Assembly: GCF_937888285.1 (NCBI RefSeq)
Contig: NZ_CALART010000006.1
Location: 1-64,000, forward strand
Reading direction: 5' to 3'
Source: an uncultured Aquimonas sp.
GTDB lineage: Bacteria > Pseudomonadota > Gammaproteobacteria > Xanthomonadales > Xanthomonadaceae
Length of the DNA stretch: 64,000 nucleotides
Part shown: positions 41,271-50,260 of the stretch, piece by piece
How the letters are laid out: each line of letters opens with the position of its first letter
How positions within the stretch are numbered: position 1 is the first letter of the stretch
Notes under the pieces: generated by a model
The model's input: the letters and a program-made list of their open reading frames with translations, nothing else
What the model was told of the DNA's origin: nothing
Databases searched by the model: none
Program-made: the position numbers and the translations under genes

Positions 41271-42555
41271 CGCGGGTGCTCGCTGGCAGTGGCGAAAAGG
41301 GTTCGGCGCGCGGCAATGGCCAGTCGGCGATCACGAAACCAGCGTAGGTGTGCACGCGGTCCTGCCGCTGCAGCCGGTCGGCCAGCGCATCCTGGAAGCG
41401 CAGGGCCTCACGCAGCGGCTGGCGCCTGCGCCCGACGACGATGCGGTCGAGGTAGTCCGGCCGCGCCTGCGCGCTGCGCAGCAGAATGCGTGCGTCAGGC
41501 GCCGCGCGCTCGAGGATGCAGTCCCACTCCTCGACCAGTGCCTCGGGGTAGTAGCTGCTCATCCAGTCCATGTGGTCGAGCAGCACGAAGCGGTCGATCG
41601 GGCGGTCGTGCCGCTGCAGGAACTCGGTGACCGTGCAGGTGTGCAGCTCGACCGCTTCGGCGCGGCCGCTGCGCAGCGCCGCATGACCCTCGGGCTTCAG
41701 GTACTCGGGGCAACAGTCCTGCGTGTAGTGCCCGTGGAAGTAGACCTGCCAGAAATAGTTGTCGCTCAGCGGCAGCTCGCGGATCACGTACTCCAAGCTT
41801 TCGCGGATGAAGCCGGCGATGCGGTCGGGGTGCTGGGCTTCGACCAGCTTGCGCTGCGGATAGGGCACGCCGAGCAGGTTCATCACGAACTGCCGCGACA
41901 GCAGCCAGTTGAAGGGCCGGCTCCACAGGCGCGGGGCGATCTCCGCATCGTAGAGCGCGCGCTGCTGCGCCACCGTCTCGCAGGCGAACAGGGCGGTGAA
42001 GTGCTCGCGCAGCCGCGGCTGCAGCTTCAGAAAGGTGTGGAAGCCGCGCGCCGCCAGCCCAGACAGGCCATGGAAGTAGAAGCTGCCGCGCGGGCTGGCG
42101 AACCAGCGCCAGTGGCGGTCCCACCAGGTGCGCGCGAACGCGCCAAGCTGCGGGCGCAGTCGCGCCACGTACAGCTCGCCGGCGCGCGGGTGGAAACCCT
42201 GACCGAACAAGCCGAAGTAGTCGTCGTAGTCGAGCGCGCGCGCGGCGGCGAGCTTCAGCTCGAGCAGCGCGTTCTGGCGCGGGTTGGCGTCGATCGCATA
42301 GACGCGACCGGCACCGGCCAGCGCATAGTCCAGCGCATTGCAGCCGGCGCTGGTGATCACCAGCAGTTCGTGCCCGGATGTGAGCTGCAGGGCCTGGCGG
42401 TCCACGGCCGGATCTTCCCAGCAGGCGTTGTAGACCAGGCTGCGCGCATAGATCGCGTTGAAGATGCGCTGGTCCAGGCGATCCTTGAAGCGCGGCGGGG
42501 TCGCGGCGGCGACGCGGGCGCCAGGGCTGGGGGTGTGCGGCAGGGACAGGGCCAT
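41257..42555 (-). CDS. btaA: BtaA-like SAM:diacylglycerol 3-amino-3-carboxypropyl transferase (DUF3419)
   Basis: This is a 432-residue protein of the DUF3419/BtaA family. It transfers the 3-amino-3-carboxypropyl group of SAM to diacylglycerol, the first step to DGTS. Characteristic segments are YNACWEDPAVDRQAL, LVITSAGCNALDYAL, AIDANPRQNALLELKLAA and the late LLDHMDWM. The start at 42555 is preferred because homology starts just after it; a frame extension to 42693 runs into the pbpC end. A Pho-box-like site lies 48-65 bp upstream. Confidence 0.88.
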   Translation of the reverse strand: MALSLPHTPSPGARVAAATPPRFKDRLDQRIFNAIYARSLVYNACWEDPAVDRQALQLTSGHELLVITSAGCNALDYALAGAGRVYAIDANPRQNALLELKLAAARALDYDDYFGLFGQGFHPRAGELYVARLRPQLGAFARTWWDRHWRWFASPRGSFYFHGLSGLAARGFHTFLKLQPRLREHFTALFACETVAQQRALYDAEIAPRLWSRPFNWLLSRQFVMNLLGVPYPQRKLVEAQHPDRIAGFIRESLEYVIRELPLSDNYFWQVYFHGHYTQDCCPEYLKPEGHAALRSGRAEAVELHTCTVTEFLQRHDRPIDRFVLLDHMDWMSSYYPEALVEEWDCILERAAPDARILLRSAQARPDYLDRIVVGRRRQPLREALRFQDALADRLQRQDRVHTYAGFVIADWPLPRAEPFSPLPASTRDVTA

Positions 42556-42602
42556 CGTCGGCTCGCGCTCGGGATCCTGCCGCCGCAGCCTAGGGACGCA
42601 GG

Positions 42603-42620
42603 ATGACGCCCGGATGACGT
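42603..42620 (-). promoter_or_regulatory. Candidate Pho box upstream of btaAB
   Basis: On the minus strand ACGTCAT-CCGG-GCGTCAT forms two GTCAT heptamers at an 11-bp period, the spacing of PhoB boxes (consensus CTGTCAT-N4-CTGTCAT). Each half-site matches 5 of 7. The site ends 48 bp before the btaA ATG. Confidence 0.55.
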
Positions 42621-42655
42621 CATGCCGATGGATCGCGCGTTGCAGCCGCGTCGAA

Positions 42656-45016
42656 TCACTCGGCCGGGAGCACCTCGATGCCCAGCCGCGCATGCCGCGC
42701 GCTGCCGTCGATGGCGACGATGTCCTGTGCGCCGGCCTGCTCGAAGCGATGCCGGAAACCGCGCTCGGCCGGCAGCGTGTCGATCAGCCGGCCATTGATC
42801 AGCCAGCGCACCTCGCCGGTGGCGCCGGCCGCATGCAGCTCCAGCGTCGGCGGCGTGCGGCCGGCGCGCGGCGAGCGGATGCGGCTGCCTTCGCGCGCAC
42901 CGGTGATCCGCAGGTCGGCGCTGCTGCCGCCTTCGCCGCGGCAGTCCGCAGCCAGGGGCGGCGGCAGCCCGCGTGCGCGCTCATCAGAACTGAGCCAGGC
43001 GGCCGCAAGCCGCGGCCACAGGGCCAGGCTCAGTTCGCGCTCGCCACCGCGGCGACAGCCGCCGACGCGCTGGCGGCTGCCGTCCATCCAGAAGGTCTGC
43101 GCGGCCGGCGGCTGCGGCTCACCGGCGGGCGCCAGCGTCAGCGGTGTGGCGCCGTCGAGCAGCAGCGCCGGCAGACGTCGATGGCAGTGCGCGGGATCGG
43201 TGTCCTCGACGCGCGCGCCCAGCGGCCAGCAGATCGCGGCCTCCGCCACGCTGTCGGGGCGCGGCGCGGCGCTCTGTCGGTACTCGGCCGGCAGGCTGGC
43301 ATGCACCGCCTGCAGCAGGGGCAGGGCGGTGATCGCGCCGAACTGTCCGGGCGAAGGCGTGCCGTCAGGGCGGCCGACCCAGACGCCGACCGTCACGCCG
43401 GACGTTCCGCCCACCGCCCAGCTGTCGCGGAACCCGTAGCTGGTGCCGGTCTTGTAGGCCAGGCGCGCGCCGGAGACCTGCGTGAAGCGATCGTCCCTGC
43501 CGTCCGCTGCGCTGCGCAGGATCTCGGCGATGATCCAGGCCGCACCGGGCGAGAGCAGGCGACGTTCCTGCAGGGGGTCGTCGGGCCTCAGCCGCAGTCC
43601 GGGCGCGAGCCCGTCGCGGTGCAGCGCCGCATAGGCGGCCACCAGATCCTGCAGGCGCACCTCGGTGCCGCCCAGCACCAGGCTGAGGTTGGGCCGGTCG
43701 CCACTGGGCAGGCGCAGGTGCAGGCCCGCGTGCTCCATGCGCGCGGCAAAGCGGGCGGGCCCAAGCTGCTGAAGCACGGCCACGGCGGGCACGTTGAGCG
43801 ACTGCTGCAGGGCGTCCGCCAGGCTGACCGGGCCGCGGAAACGCTGGTCGAAGTTGTCGGGTCGATAGCCGTTGAAGTCCTGCGGCGCGTCGACCAGCAG
43901 GCTGGCCGAGTGGACGCTGCCGGCATCCAGCGCGAGCCCGTAGACGAAAGGCTTGAGCGTGCTGCCCGGCGAGCGCCAGGCCTGCACCATGTCGAGATGC
44001 CCGTAGCGCGCGTCCTCGCCGAAGCGCGCGCTGCCGAGATAGGCACGCACCTCGGCGCTGCGGTTGTCCATTACCAGAACAGCGGCCGAGGTGCGCGCCG
44101 GCAGGCGCTCGATCCAGGCGCCCAGCCGAGCCTCAAGTCGAAGCTGCAGATCGTGGTCGATGCTGCTGCGGATGCTGCGGCGCTGCGGGTGGCTGCGCCG
44201 CAGCCGCTCGGCGAGCAGGGCAGCCGACTGCGGCATTACCAGGCTGCGCGCAACCACGTTCTCGGCGCGGGCGTCGTCGACGGTGGCCGTCGACCAGACA
44301 TCGAAGCCCGCAAGCCGCTGCAGGACCTTGTCGCGGGCCGCGCGTGCGCGCTCGGGATGACGGTCCGGCCGCAGTCGGCTGGGCGCCTGCGGCAGCACCG
44401 CCAGCAGCGCGGCCTCGGCATGCGAGAGCTGCGAGGCCGGCTTGCCCAGATAGGCCCAGCTGGCGGCCTGCACGCCTTCGATGGGGCCGCCGAAGGGCGC
44501 GTAGTTCAGGTACAGCTGCAGGATCTCGCGTTTGTCCAGCCGCCATTCCAGCTGCAGCGCGCGCAGGCTCTGCTTCAGCTTGCCCAGCAGACCGGGCGGC
44601 TGCGGTTCGATCAGGCGGGCGACCTGCATGGTCAGGGTCGAGGCGCCCGACACCACGCGCCCTTCGCTCAGGCCCTGTGCGGTGGCGCGCAGCACGGCGA
44701 TGGGGTTTACCCCCGGGTGACGCCAGAACCAGCGGTCCTCGTAGGTCAGCAGGGCTTCGAGATAGAGCGAAGAGACCTCGTCGACTTCGACCGGCAGCCG
44801 CCACACGCCCTCGCGGTCGGGGAAGGCGCGCAGCGGGCGTCCATCGCGCGCGGTGACCACGGTGGCGAAGTCGCCGGCGCGGTCGGGCAGCGGCGGCGGG
44901 AACACCAGGTCGAGCAACAGCGCCAGCGCGAGCGTGACCAGCAGCAGCGCTGCGAAGCGGCGCAGCCAGCGCCGGCGCGGCGTCGCAATGGGTGCCTTGG
45001 GGGGAGCGGCGGACAT
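42656..45016 (-). CDS. pbpC: Penicillin-binding protein 1C
   Basis: This is a 786-residue bifunctional murein synthase. An N-terminal anchor (about 19-38) precedes a GT51 glycosyltransferase (catalytic Glu in YEDRWFWRHPGVNPIAVLRA, plus GASTLTMQVARL). The transpeptidase domain has SPGSTLKPFVYGLALDAG (SxxK), SLN and KTGTS motifs, and a BiPBP_C-type domain ends the protein. The usual alpha-2-macroglobulin neighbour (yfhM) is not adjacent. A -10-like GATAAT ends 6 bases before the ATG at 45016; a further in-frame start exists at 45082. Confidence 0.93.
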   Translation of the reverse strand: MSAAPPKAPIATPRRRWLRRFAALLLVTLALALLLDLVFPPPLPDRAGDFATVVTARDGRPLRAFPDREGVWRLPVEVDEVSSLYLEALLTYEDRWFWRHPGVNPIAVLRATAQGLSEGRVVSGASTLTMQVARLIEPQPPGLLGKLKQSLRALQLEWRLDKREILQLYLNYAPFGGPIEGVQAASWAYLGKPASQLSHAEAALLAVLPQAPSRLRPDRHPERARAARDKVLQRLAGFDVWSTATVDDARAENVVARSLVMPQSAALLAERLRRSHPQRRSIRSSIDHDLQLRLEARLGAWIERLPARTSAAVLVMDNRSAEVRAYLGSARFGEDARYGHLDMVQAWRSPGSTLKPFVYGLALDAGSVHSASLLVDAPQDFNGYRPDNFDQRFRGPVSLADALQQSLNVPAVAVLQQLGPARFAARMEHAGLHLRLPSGDRPNLSLVLGGTEVRLQDLVAAYAALHRDGLAPGLRLRPDDPLQERRLLSPGAAWIIAEILRSAADGRDDRFTQVSGARLAYKTGTSYGFRDSWAVGGTSGVTVGVWVGRPDGTPSPGQFGAITALPLLQAVHASLPAEYRQSAAPRPDSVAEAAICWPLGARVEDTDPAHCHRRLPALLLDGATPLTLAPAGEPQPPAAQTFWMDGSRQRVGGCRRGGERELSLALWPRLAAAWLSSDERARGLPPPLAADCRGEGGSSADLRITGAREGSRIRSPRAGRTPPTLELHAAGATGEVRWLINGRLIDTLPAERGFRHRFEQAGAQDIVAIDGSARHARLGIEVLPAE

Positions 45017-45022
45017 CCGCGG

Positions 45023-45028
45023 ATTATC
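45023..45028 (-). promoter_or_regulatory. pbpC -10 element, candidate leaderless transcript
   Basis: Minus-strand GATAAT lies 6 bp from the ATG at 45016. The arrangement -10 / CC-G-CG / ATG is the same as at ispB. Confidence 0.35.
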
Positions 45029-45097
45029 GGCGGCGACGGGGCTCTGCGTCTGGCGGTTCCTCGACTCTCGATCAGGCAGCACATGCCGAAGCCACGC

Positions 45098-45528
45098 GAG
45101 TGCCGCGGAGGCTGCGTGCTTCGGGTGCTGGCTTCGTTCAACGTCGCGCGTCCAAGTGACATGCTGGCGGATGCGCTGCGCTTATCCGCCCTACGACGTC
45201 GAACGACGCATTGCCATGCACGGAGCCAGGATGCGGTGTCCGCGTAGGGCAGATAAGCGCAGCGCATCTGCCATCTCTTCAACGCGCGACAGTCCACGCA
45301 TCGATCGCTGCGCTCGCTGCCTCTTGGCAAGCCAGCGCGTGCCGATGCCATCCGAGTGCTGCGGAGGCTGCGTGCTTCGGGTGCTGGCTTCGTTCGATGT
45401 CACGCGTCCACGGGACGTGCTGGCGGATGCGCTGCGCTTATCCGCCCTACAACCGCGAGAGACGCATTGCCATGCTCGGAACCAGCGAGCGAGGTCCGCG
45501 TAGGGCAGATAAGCGAAGCGCATCTGCC
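45098..45528. repeat. Direct duplication of a 175-bp unit with GGCGGAT/ATCCGCC hairpins
   Basis: Copy 1 is at about 45098-45272 and copy 2 at about 45354-45528, offset by 256 bp and similar along the whole length. Each copy holds an inverted pair of hairpins: GGCGGATGCGCTGCGCTTAT... at 45166-45194 and 45422-45450, and its reverse-type partner GTAGGGCAGATAAGCG... at 45244-45272 and 45500-45528. This hairpin family is widespread between genes in gammaproteobacteria. No gene is supported in 45017-45719. Confidence 0.8.
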
Positions 45529-45560
45529 AGCTCTTGAACACCCTTGCCAGCTCTTGAATA

Positions 45561-45683
45561 CCCTCTGTCTGCGGGTGGAAAGCTGCCACGCAACACGCCA
45601 CGACCGACGCACGCAGCTCTTGCGCTCCCTCTGCCCGCGAGGGGAAAGCTGCCATTCAACGCGCCACGGTCAAGGCATGCAGC
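45561..45683. repeat. Two degenerate 57-bp direct repeats
   Basis: Units at 45561-45617 and 45627-45683 share CCCTCTG, a GGAAAGCTGCCA core, CGCCACG and a GCAGC end, offset by 66 bp. They lie between the duplicated block and the diguanylate cyclase stop codon. Confidence 0.55.
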
Positions 45684-45719
45684 AATGCGCTCGCCAAGCC
45701 ACGACGCAGACCCAAGGCC

Positions 45720-48700
45720 TCACTCCGTCTGCGCGTTCTCGCGCGAGCGCAGCACGGTCGCCTCCTGCGAGGGCCATTCCTCCAGCTTCGAAGCCGCCAG
45801 CAGGTTCAGCAGGGCGCCGCGCTCGATGTCTGGGGCGAGCTGCAGGCCGACCCAGGCGTTCTTGCCGCCATGCTTCGCTTCGTACAGCGCCTGGTCGGCC
45901 AGGTTGACGCTCTGCTCCCACTCGCCCAGCGCCGGCCAATGCGTGGCCAGTGGCCAGGGCGCGAAGCCGATCGAGCAGCTCAGCGACAGCTTTCGTCCCG
46001 AGCGCAGCTCCAGCGGCTCGCGTGCGATGGCCGAGCGGATGCGTTCGGCCAGGGCCGGCGCCTCTTCGCGCGGCAGCTCGCGCACCACCAGCAGGAACTC
46101 CTCGCCGCCCCAACGCACCAGCCGGTCCTCGCCGCGGCAGTAGTGGCGCAGGCGATCGGCGAACTCGACCAGCACCTCGTCGCCAGCCTGATGACCCAGG
46201 CTGTCGTTGATGCGCTTGAAATCGTCGATGTCGATCATGAACAGCACCAGCCCATGGCGACCGCGCGGCGCGTTCGCCACTTCGCGCTGCACGCGCGGCG
46301 CGAGCTCATCCAGCCACTGCTGCAGGTCGCGACGATTCGCCACCTGGGTCAGCGGATCGGTGCGATTGGCCTGGTCGAGCTGCAGGTTGCTGGAGGTCAG
46401 CAGGCGATTGGCCTGCTCCAACTCGGCAGTGCGCGCTTCGACTTCGCGGTTCAGACGCTCGACCAGGGCGCGCTCGCGGCGCATGCGCGAGCCGAGCTGC
46501 AGCGCGATCAGCGCCGCCGAGAGCAGGCCGAACAGCACATAGGCGCCGATCGCCCACATCGAGGCCCAGGGCGGTGGCGCCATCTCGATTTCCAGCGTGC
46601 GCGCGCGGCCGTAGCGGCCATCGCGGCCGGCCGCCTGCAGCTGCAGGCGGTAGCTGCCCGGCGGCAGGAAGGCGTAGTTGATCTCGGCGCGCCCCTGCGG
46701 CAAGGCCGTCCAGTCGGTTTCCAGCCCGAGCAGGCGATAGCGCAGGCGGGCCGAGGCCGGTGCCGCGCTGTCGATCGCGCTGAGCACGAAGCCGATCGTG
46801 CTGTCGCGGTAGCCCAGCTGCAGGCGCTCGGCGTAGGCGATCTCGCGGCCACCGGCACGCGCGCGCTGCGCTTCGCGGCCGACCGCGGTCGGCAGGCGCA
46901 GGCCGGCGATCGCCACGCGCGCCAGGCTGGGCTCCTGCTCCTCGCGCCAGGGCTCGACCACATCGAGGCCTTCCGGGCCACCGAACCACAGCCGCCCCTC
47001 GGCATCGCGATAGCCCGCGCCGTTGTTGAACTCGAAGTTGCGCAGACCGTCCTGTCGGCGCAGCACGCGGATCGCGCCGGCGTCGCCGTCGATCACGTTG
47101 AGGCCGTCATTGGTGCTGGCCCAGACGCGCCCGCGCGCATCGCGCAGGATCCGGTAGATCACATTGCTCGACAGGCCGTCGCGCTCCGCGTACAGGCGCT
47201 GCAGCCGGCCCCGCAGGTCGAAGCGGTGCAGGCCGCCGGCGAAGGTGCCGACCCAGACGCCGTCGTCTTCGGCCAGCAGCGACCACACCGAGGGATGGGC
47301 CAGGCCATCCTGCGCGCCGAGCGCGCGCGGTTCGCTCGCTTCGTCCCACAGCAGCACGCCGTCTTCGTTGCTGCCCAGCCACAGCGTGCCTTCGCGGTCG
47401 CGCGCCAGGCTGGTCAGGAAGCTGCGCCGCAGCGCCTGCGGCACCGCCGCGAATTCGAGCTGCGGCAGACGCAGGTCGAGCAGGCCTGAGCGCGTGGCCA
47501 CCAGCAGCCGGTCGTTCTCGCGCAGCAGGGCGGTGATGCGCCGGCGCTCGGTGCCTGGCACGAGCTCGACCTGCTCGTCGCTGCCCAGCCGCCACAGGCC
47601 GGCATCCGTGCCCAGCCACCAGCCGCCCTGCGGCTCAGGCTCGATCACCCGCACCGACATGCCGCGCAGGCCGGGATGGCTGCGTCCCGGGCCCTGGGCC
47701 GGCTGGATCAGCAGACCGGAATCCAGCCCGACGAGGATCTCCCCGGCGCCGCTGCGGATCGCGCGCACGCTGCGATTCGCAAACCCGACGGTCAGCGGAT
47801 CCGGCGCCAGCTCGCGACGCAGCAGCGGCGAGAGGCTGCGCGCGCGGAACAGGCCGCTGGTGTAGCTGCCGATCCAGAGCACGCCGGTGCTGTCCTCGAA
47901 CAGGGCGGTGATCTCGCTCTCGGGCGCGGGGTCCACGCTGAGCCGCAGCAGCGAGGGCGACTCGGCCGGCTGGTGCAGCCACAGCTGCCCATCCGCCAGC
48001 CCCAGCAGCACTTCGCCGCTCTGGCGCGCCAGCAGCCGGGTGATCCGCTGCGGCTGCCCGTCAGCTCGGCGCGGCAGCTCGTGCTGGCGCAGCGGCTTGC
48101 CCTCGGCGTCCAGCGTGTACAGATGCCCCGAGCGGCTGCCGACCCAAGTCTGGCCACGCGCCTGGGTGAGGCTGCTGCACTCGCGGTCACGGTCCGCCTG
48201 CCAGAGCGCGCGCGCCTCGCCGTTGGCGTCGATGGCCACCAGTCGGCAGTCCGCGCCCAGCCACCACACTGAACCATCGGCCTGGGCGCGCAAAGCCACG
48301 CCATCGCGGGTGTTCGGTCGCGGTGCTTCGACCGTCAGGTCCTCGCGCACGCGGCGCAGGCCGTCTGGTGAGCCGGCCCAGACGCCGCCCTGCGGGTGCA
48401 GGGCCAGCAGCATGACCTGGCTGGCGCCGAGCGCGGCCGGCGCGAGCCACTGGCTGCGGCCGTCGCGCTGATTGAGCCGCTGCAGGCCGGCATCGTTCAG
48501 GCCCAGCCAGAGCCAGCCCTCGGCATCGAAGGCCATCGCATCGACGCTGCCGCTGGCCAACTCCAGCGGCGTGTCCGGTGAGGCCTGCGCGTCACGCCCC
48601 GGCGGCTGGAAGCGCAGCACCTCGAAGCGGTGCCCATCGAAGCGGTTCAGGCCATCCTGCGTGGCCACCCAGAGGAAGCCGAGGTCGTCCTCGACCAGGT

Positions 48701-48821
48701 CCACAACGGTGGACTGCGAGAGCCCCGAGCCCGGGCCGTAGCGCCCCAGATCGAGGAAGGGCGAAGCTGCGCGCAGGCTGCCGGCCGTCGTCAGCAGGAT
48801 GAGCAGGACCAGGAAACGCAT
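45720..48821 (-). CDS. Two-propeller sensor diguanylate cyclase
   Basis: This is a 1033-residue membrane protein. A signal peptide (1-20) is followed by two periplasmic seven-bladed propellers of regulator-type repeats (about 25-700), a Y_Y_Y domain (about 715-780) and a membrane helix (about 790-815). A coiled coil leads into a GGDEF domain (about 850-1010) with an active RWGGEEF motif. An RxxD inhibitory site (RGED) lies five residues before it, so product inhibition is likely. The long insert-free architecture matches hybrid two-component-like sensors of carbohydrates, but here the output is cyclic di-GMP. A -10-like TTATAC lies near 48853-48858. Confidence 0.92.
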   Translation of the reverse strand: MRFLVLLILLTTAGSLRAASPFLDLGRYGPGSGLSQSTVVDLVEDDLGFLWVATQDGLNRFDGHRFEVLRFQPPGRDAQASPDTPLELASGSVDAMAFDAEGWLWLGLNDAGLQRLNQRDGRSQWLAPAALGASQVMLLALHPQGGVWAGSPDGLRRVREDLTVEAPRPNTRDGVALRAQADGSVWWLGADCRLVAIDANGEARALWQADRDRECSSLTQARGQTWVGSRSGHLYTLDAEGKPLRQHELPRRADGQPQRITRLLARQSGEVLLGLADGQLWLHQPAESPSLLRLSVDPAPESEITALFEDSTGVLWIGSYTSGLFRARSLSPLLRRELAPDPLTVGFANRSVRAIRSGAGEILVGLDSGLLIQPAQGPGRSHPGLRGMSVRVIEPEPQGGWWLGTDAGLWRLGSDEQVELVPGTERRRITALLRENDRLLVATRSGLLDLRLPQLEFAAVPQALRRSFLTSLARDREGTLWLGSNEDGVLLWDEASEPRALGAQDGLAHPSVWSLLAEDDGVWVGTFAGGLHRFDLRGRLQRLYAERDGLSSNVIYRILRDARGRVWASTNDGLNVIDGDAGAIRVLRRQDGLRNFEFNNGAGYRDAEGRLWFGGPEGLDVVEPWREEQEPSLARVAIAGLRLPTAVGREAQRARAGGREIAYAERLQLGYRDSTIGFVLSAIDSAAPASARLRYRLLGLETDWTALPQGRAEINYAFLPPGSYRLQLQAAGRDGRYGRARTLEIEMAPPPWASMWAIGAYVLFGLLSAALIALQLGSRMRRERALVERLNREVEARTAELEQANRLLTSSNLQLDQANRTDPLTQVANRRDLQQWLDELAPRVQREVANAPRGRHGLVLFMIDIDDFKRINDSLGHQAGDEVLVEFADRLRHYCRGEDRLVRWGGEEFLLVVRELPREEAPALAERIRSAIAREPLELRSGRKLSLSCSIGFAPWPLATHWPALGEWEQSVNLADQALYEAKHGGKNAWVGLQLAPDIERGALLNLLAASKLEEWPSQEATVLRSRENAQTE

Positions 48822-49096
48822 GGCATGCAGCGGTGTGGACAGCACGGGACGGGTATAACTCCGGCGGCGGGCGAGGTGATGAACAGACGACTGGACGCTC
48901 GATCTGGCAGAGCCCGCGTCGCCGCGGTAACGCGCAGGGAGAGGATGCGACACGCTGGCCTCGATTGCCTGACCGTGCGCGCAAATTCCCGACCCACGGC
49001 ACCCGCTCAGCAAGCCGTGTGCCAGCGGAGGCTTGGCGAGTGCCGCCGACGCGCCCATGATGACTGCGTCTTCATCCATTCCTCATGAGGTCAGCC

Positions 49097-49768
49097 ATGC
49101 TGTCGATGATGAACACGCCCCGGGCCCCGCGCACAGCCGGTGGAAGCGGATCGACGCTCGGCAGCGCTGTCGTCAGCGGCGCAGCCTGCAGCACACTCGA
49201 TCGTCCGTCGAGCGGCGCAAGCGCGTCCCCTTGGCTGGTACTGCTGTTGGCGCTGTGCACGGGCGCTGCTTCGGCGGTGGATGACGTCGACACCCTGTGC
49301 ATCGACTGTCACCGCCCCGCACAGTCGCGCGGCGCAGTGCCGGTGATCGAGGGCCAGCACGCCGACTACCTGCGCGCCCAGCTTGAGCGCTTCCAGCATC
49401 GGCACCGCGAGGGCTTTCCGATGAATGCGCTGAGCGCCGGCCTGCAGCCCGAGCAGATCCAAACCCTGGTGCAGCAGCTGAGCAGTCGCGAGTGGCGGCC
49501 GGCGCAGCCGGCAACGCAGGCTGACGTCAGCGCGGGCCGCGAGCGACTCGACGCCCTCGACTGCAGCGGCTGCCACGGCGCCGGCTTCCTCGGCGGCGGC
49601 AGCATCCCGCGCCTGGCCGGCCAGCAGACCGCCTACCTCGAACGCCAGATCCTCGGCTTCGGCGACGCCGAGCGACACCACCCACCGGTCGGCGGCGGCG
49701 TCCGCATGTACAGCCTCGACGCCGAAGACGCCGCGGCGATCGCACTGGCCCTTTCGGAGATGCGCTGA
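49097..49768 (+). CDS. Di-haem cytochrome c
   Basis: This 223-residue protein has two haem-binding motifs, CIDCH and CSGCH, about 85 residues apart, each followed by a helical c-type domain; the layout resembles cytochrome c4. A hydrophobic segment (SPWLVLLLALCTGAASA) looks like the export signal but begins about 43 residues after the chosen ATG, so the true start may be later. ATG 49097 has GAGG 7 nt upstream; 49085 and 49109 are alternatives. It is divergent from the diguanylate cyclase gene. Electron partners are not evident. Confidence 0.82.
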   Translation: MLSMMNTPRAPRTAGGSGSTLGSAVVSGAACSTLDRPSSGASASPWLVLLLALCTGAASAVDDVDTLCIDCHRPAQSRGAVPVIEGQHADYLRAQLERFQHRHREGFPMNALSAGLQPEQIQTLVQQLSSREWRPAQPATQADVSAGRERLDALDCSGCHGAGFLGGGSIPRLAGQQTAYLERQILGFGDAERHHPPVGGGVRMYSLDAEDAAAIALALSEMR

Positions 49769-50260
49769 GCCGCGCCACACCGGCGCCTTCGGAGATGCGT
49801 TGATGTGCGGCGCAGCGGTTCCTGCGTTCGCGGCAGCGGCAGGCGTAGAGCGCAGCCCGGTCAAGGGCCATTCTGCGAGGGGAATCCCCCTCTGCTCGAC
49901 CTGCCTTCGCTTCACTCTGGCGCCAGAGAGCGTCTCAGCCCTGCGTCGCGGGTCAGGTGTTCTCGAAGAAACCTGTATTCGTCATCCCCGCGAAGAGCCT
50001 GTCCTCGCGAAGGCGGGGACGGGGATCCAGAGCTCTTGCCGCTGCTGCACGTCTCGTCTGGGCCCCGCCTGCCCAGGCGCGGCCTTCCCGGCTGCCAGCG
50101 CGCACGGAAAACCGACCCGAGCCGACGAGGCCGAACACACACACACTCCACACCGCGGAACGTTTTGCTGCACCCGCAGATTTCCCCCATCCGCGCCCGT
50201 ACGCATACTCCGGGAACGCGATCGCCATCACACCGAGTGGCGACGACACAGGAGGGAACC
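49769..50260. other. Repeat-bearing intergenic region before the penicillin acylase gene
   Basis: No gene is supported in these 492 bp. A GTCATCCCCGCGAAG ... GCGGGGACGGGGATCC inverted repeat occupies 49980-50028. It belongs to the same family as the hairpin at 60028-60054. A 21-bp stretch at 49954-49974 reappears inverted at 60453-60473 with two mismatches. Confidence 0.6.
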
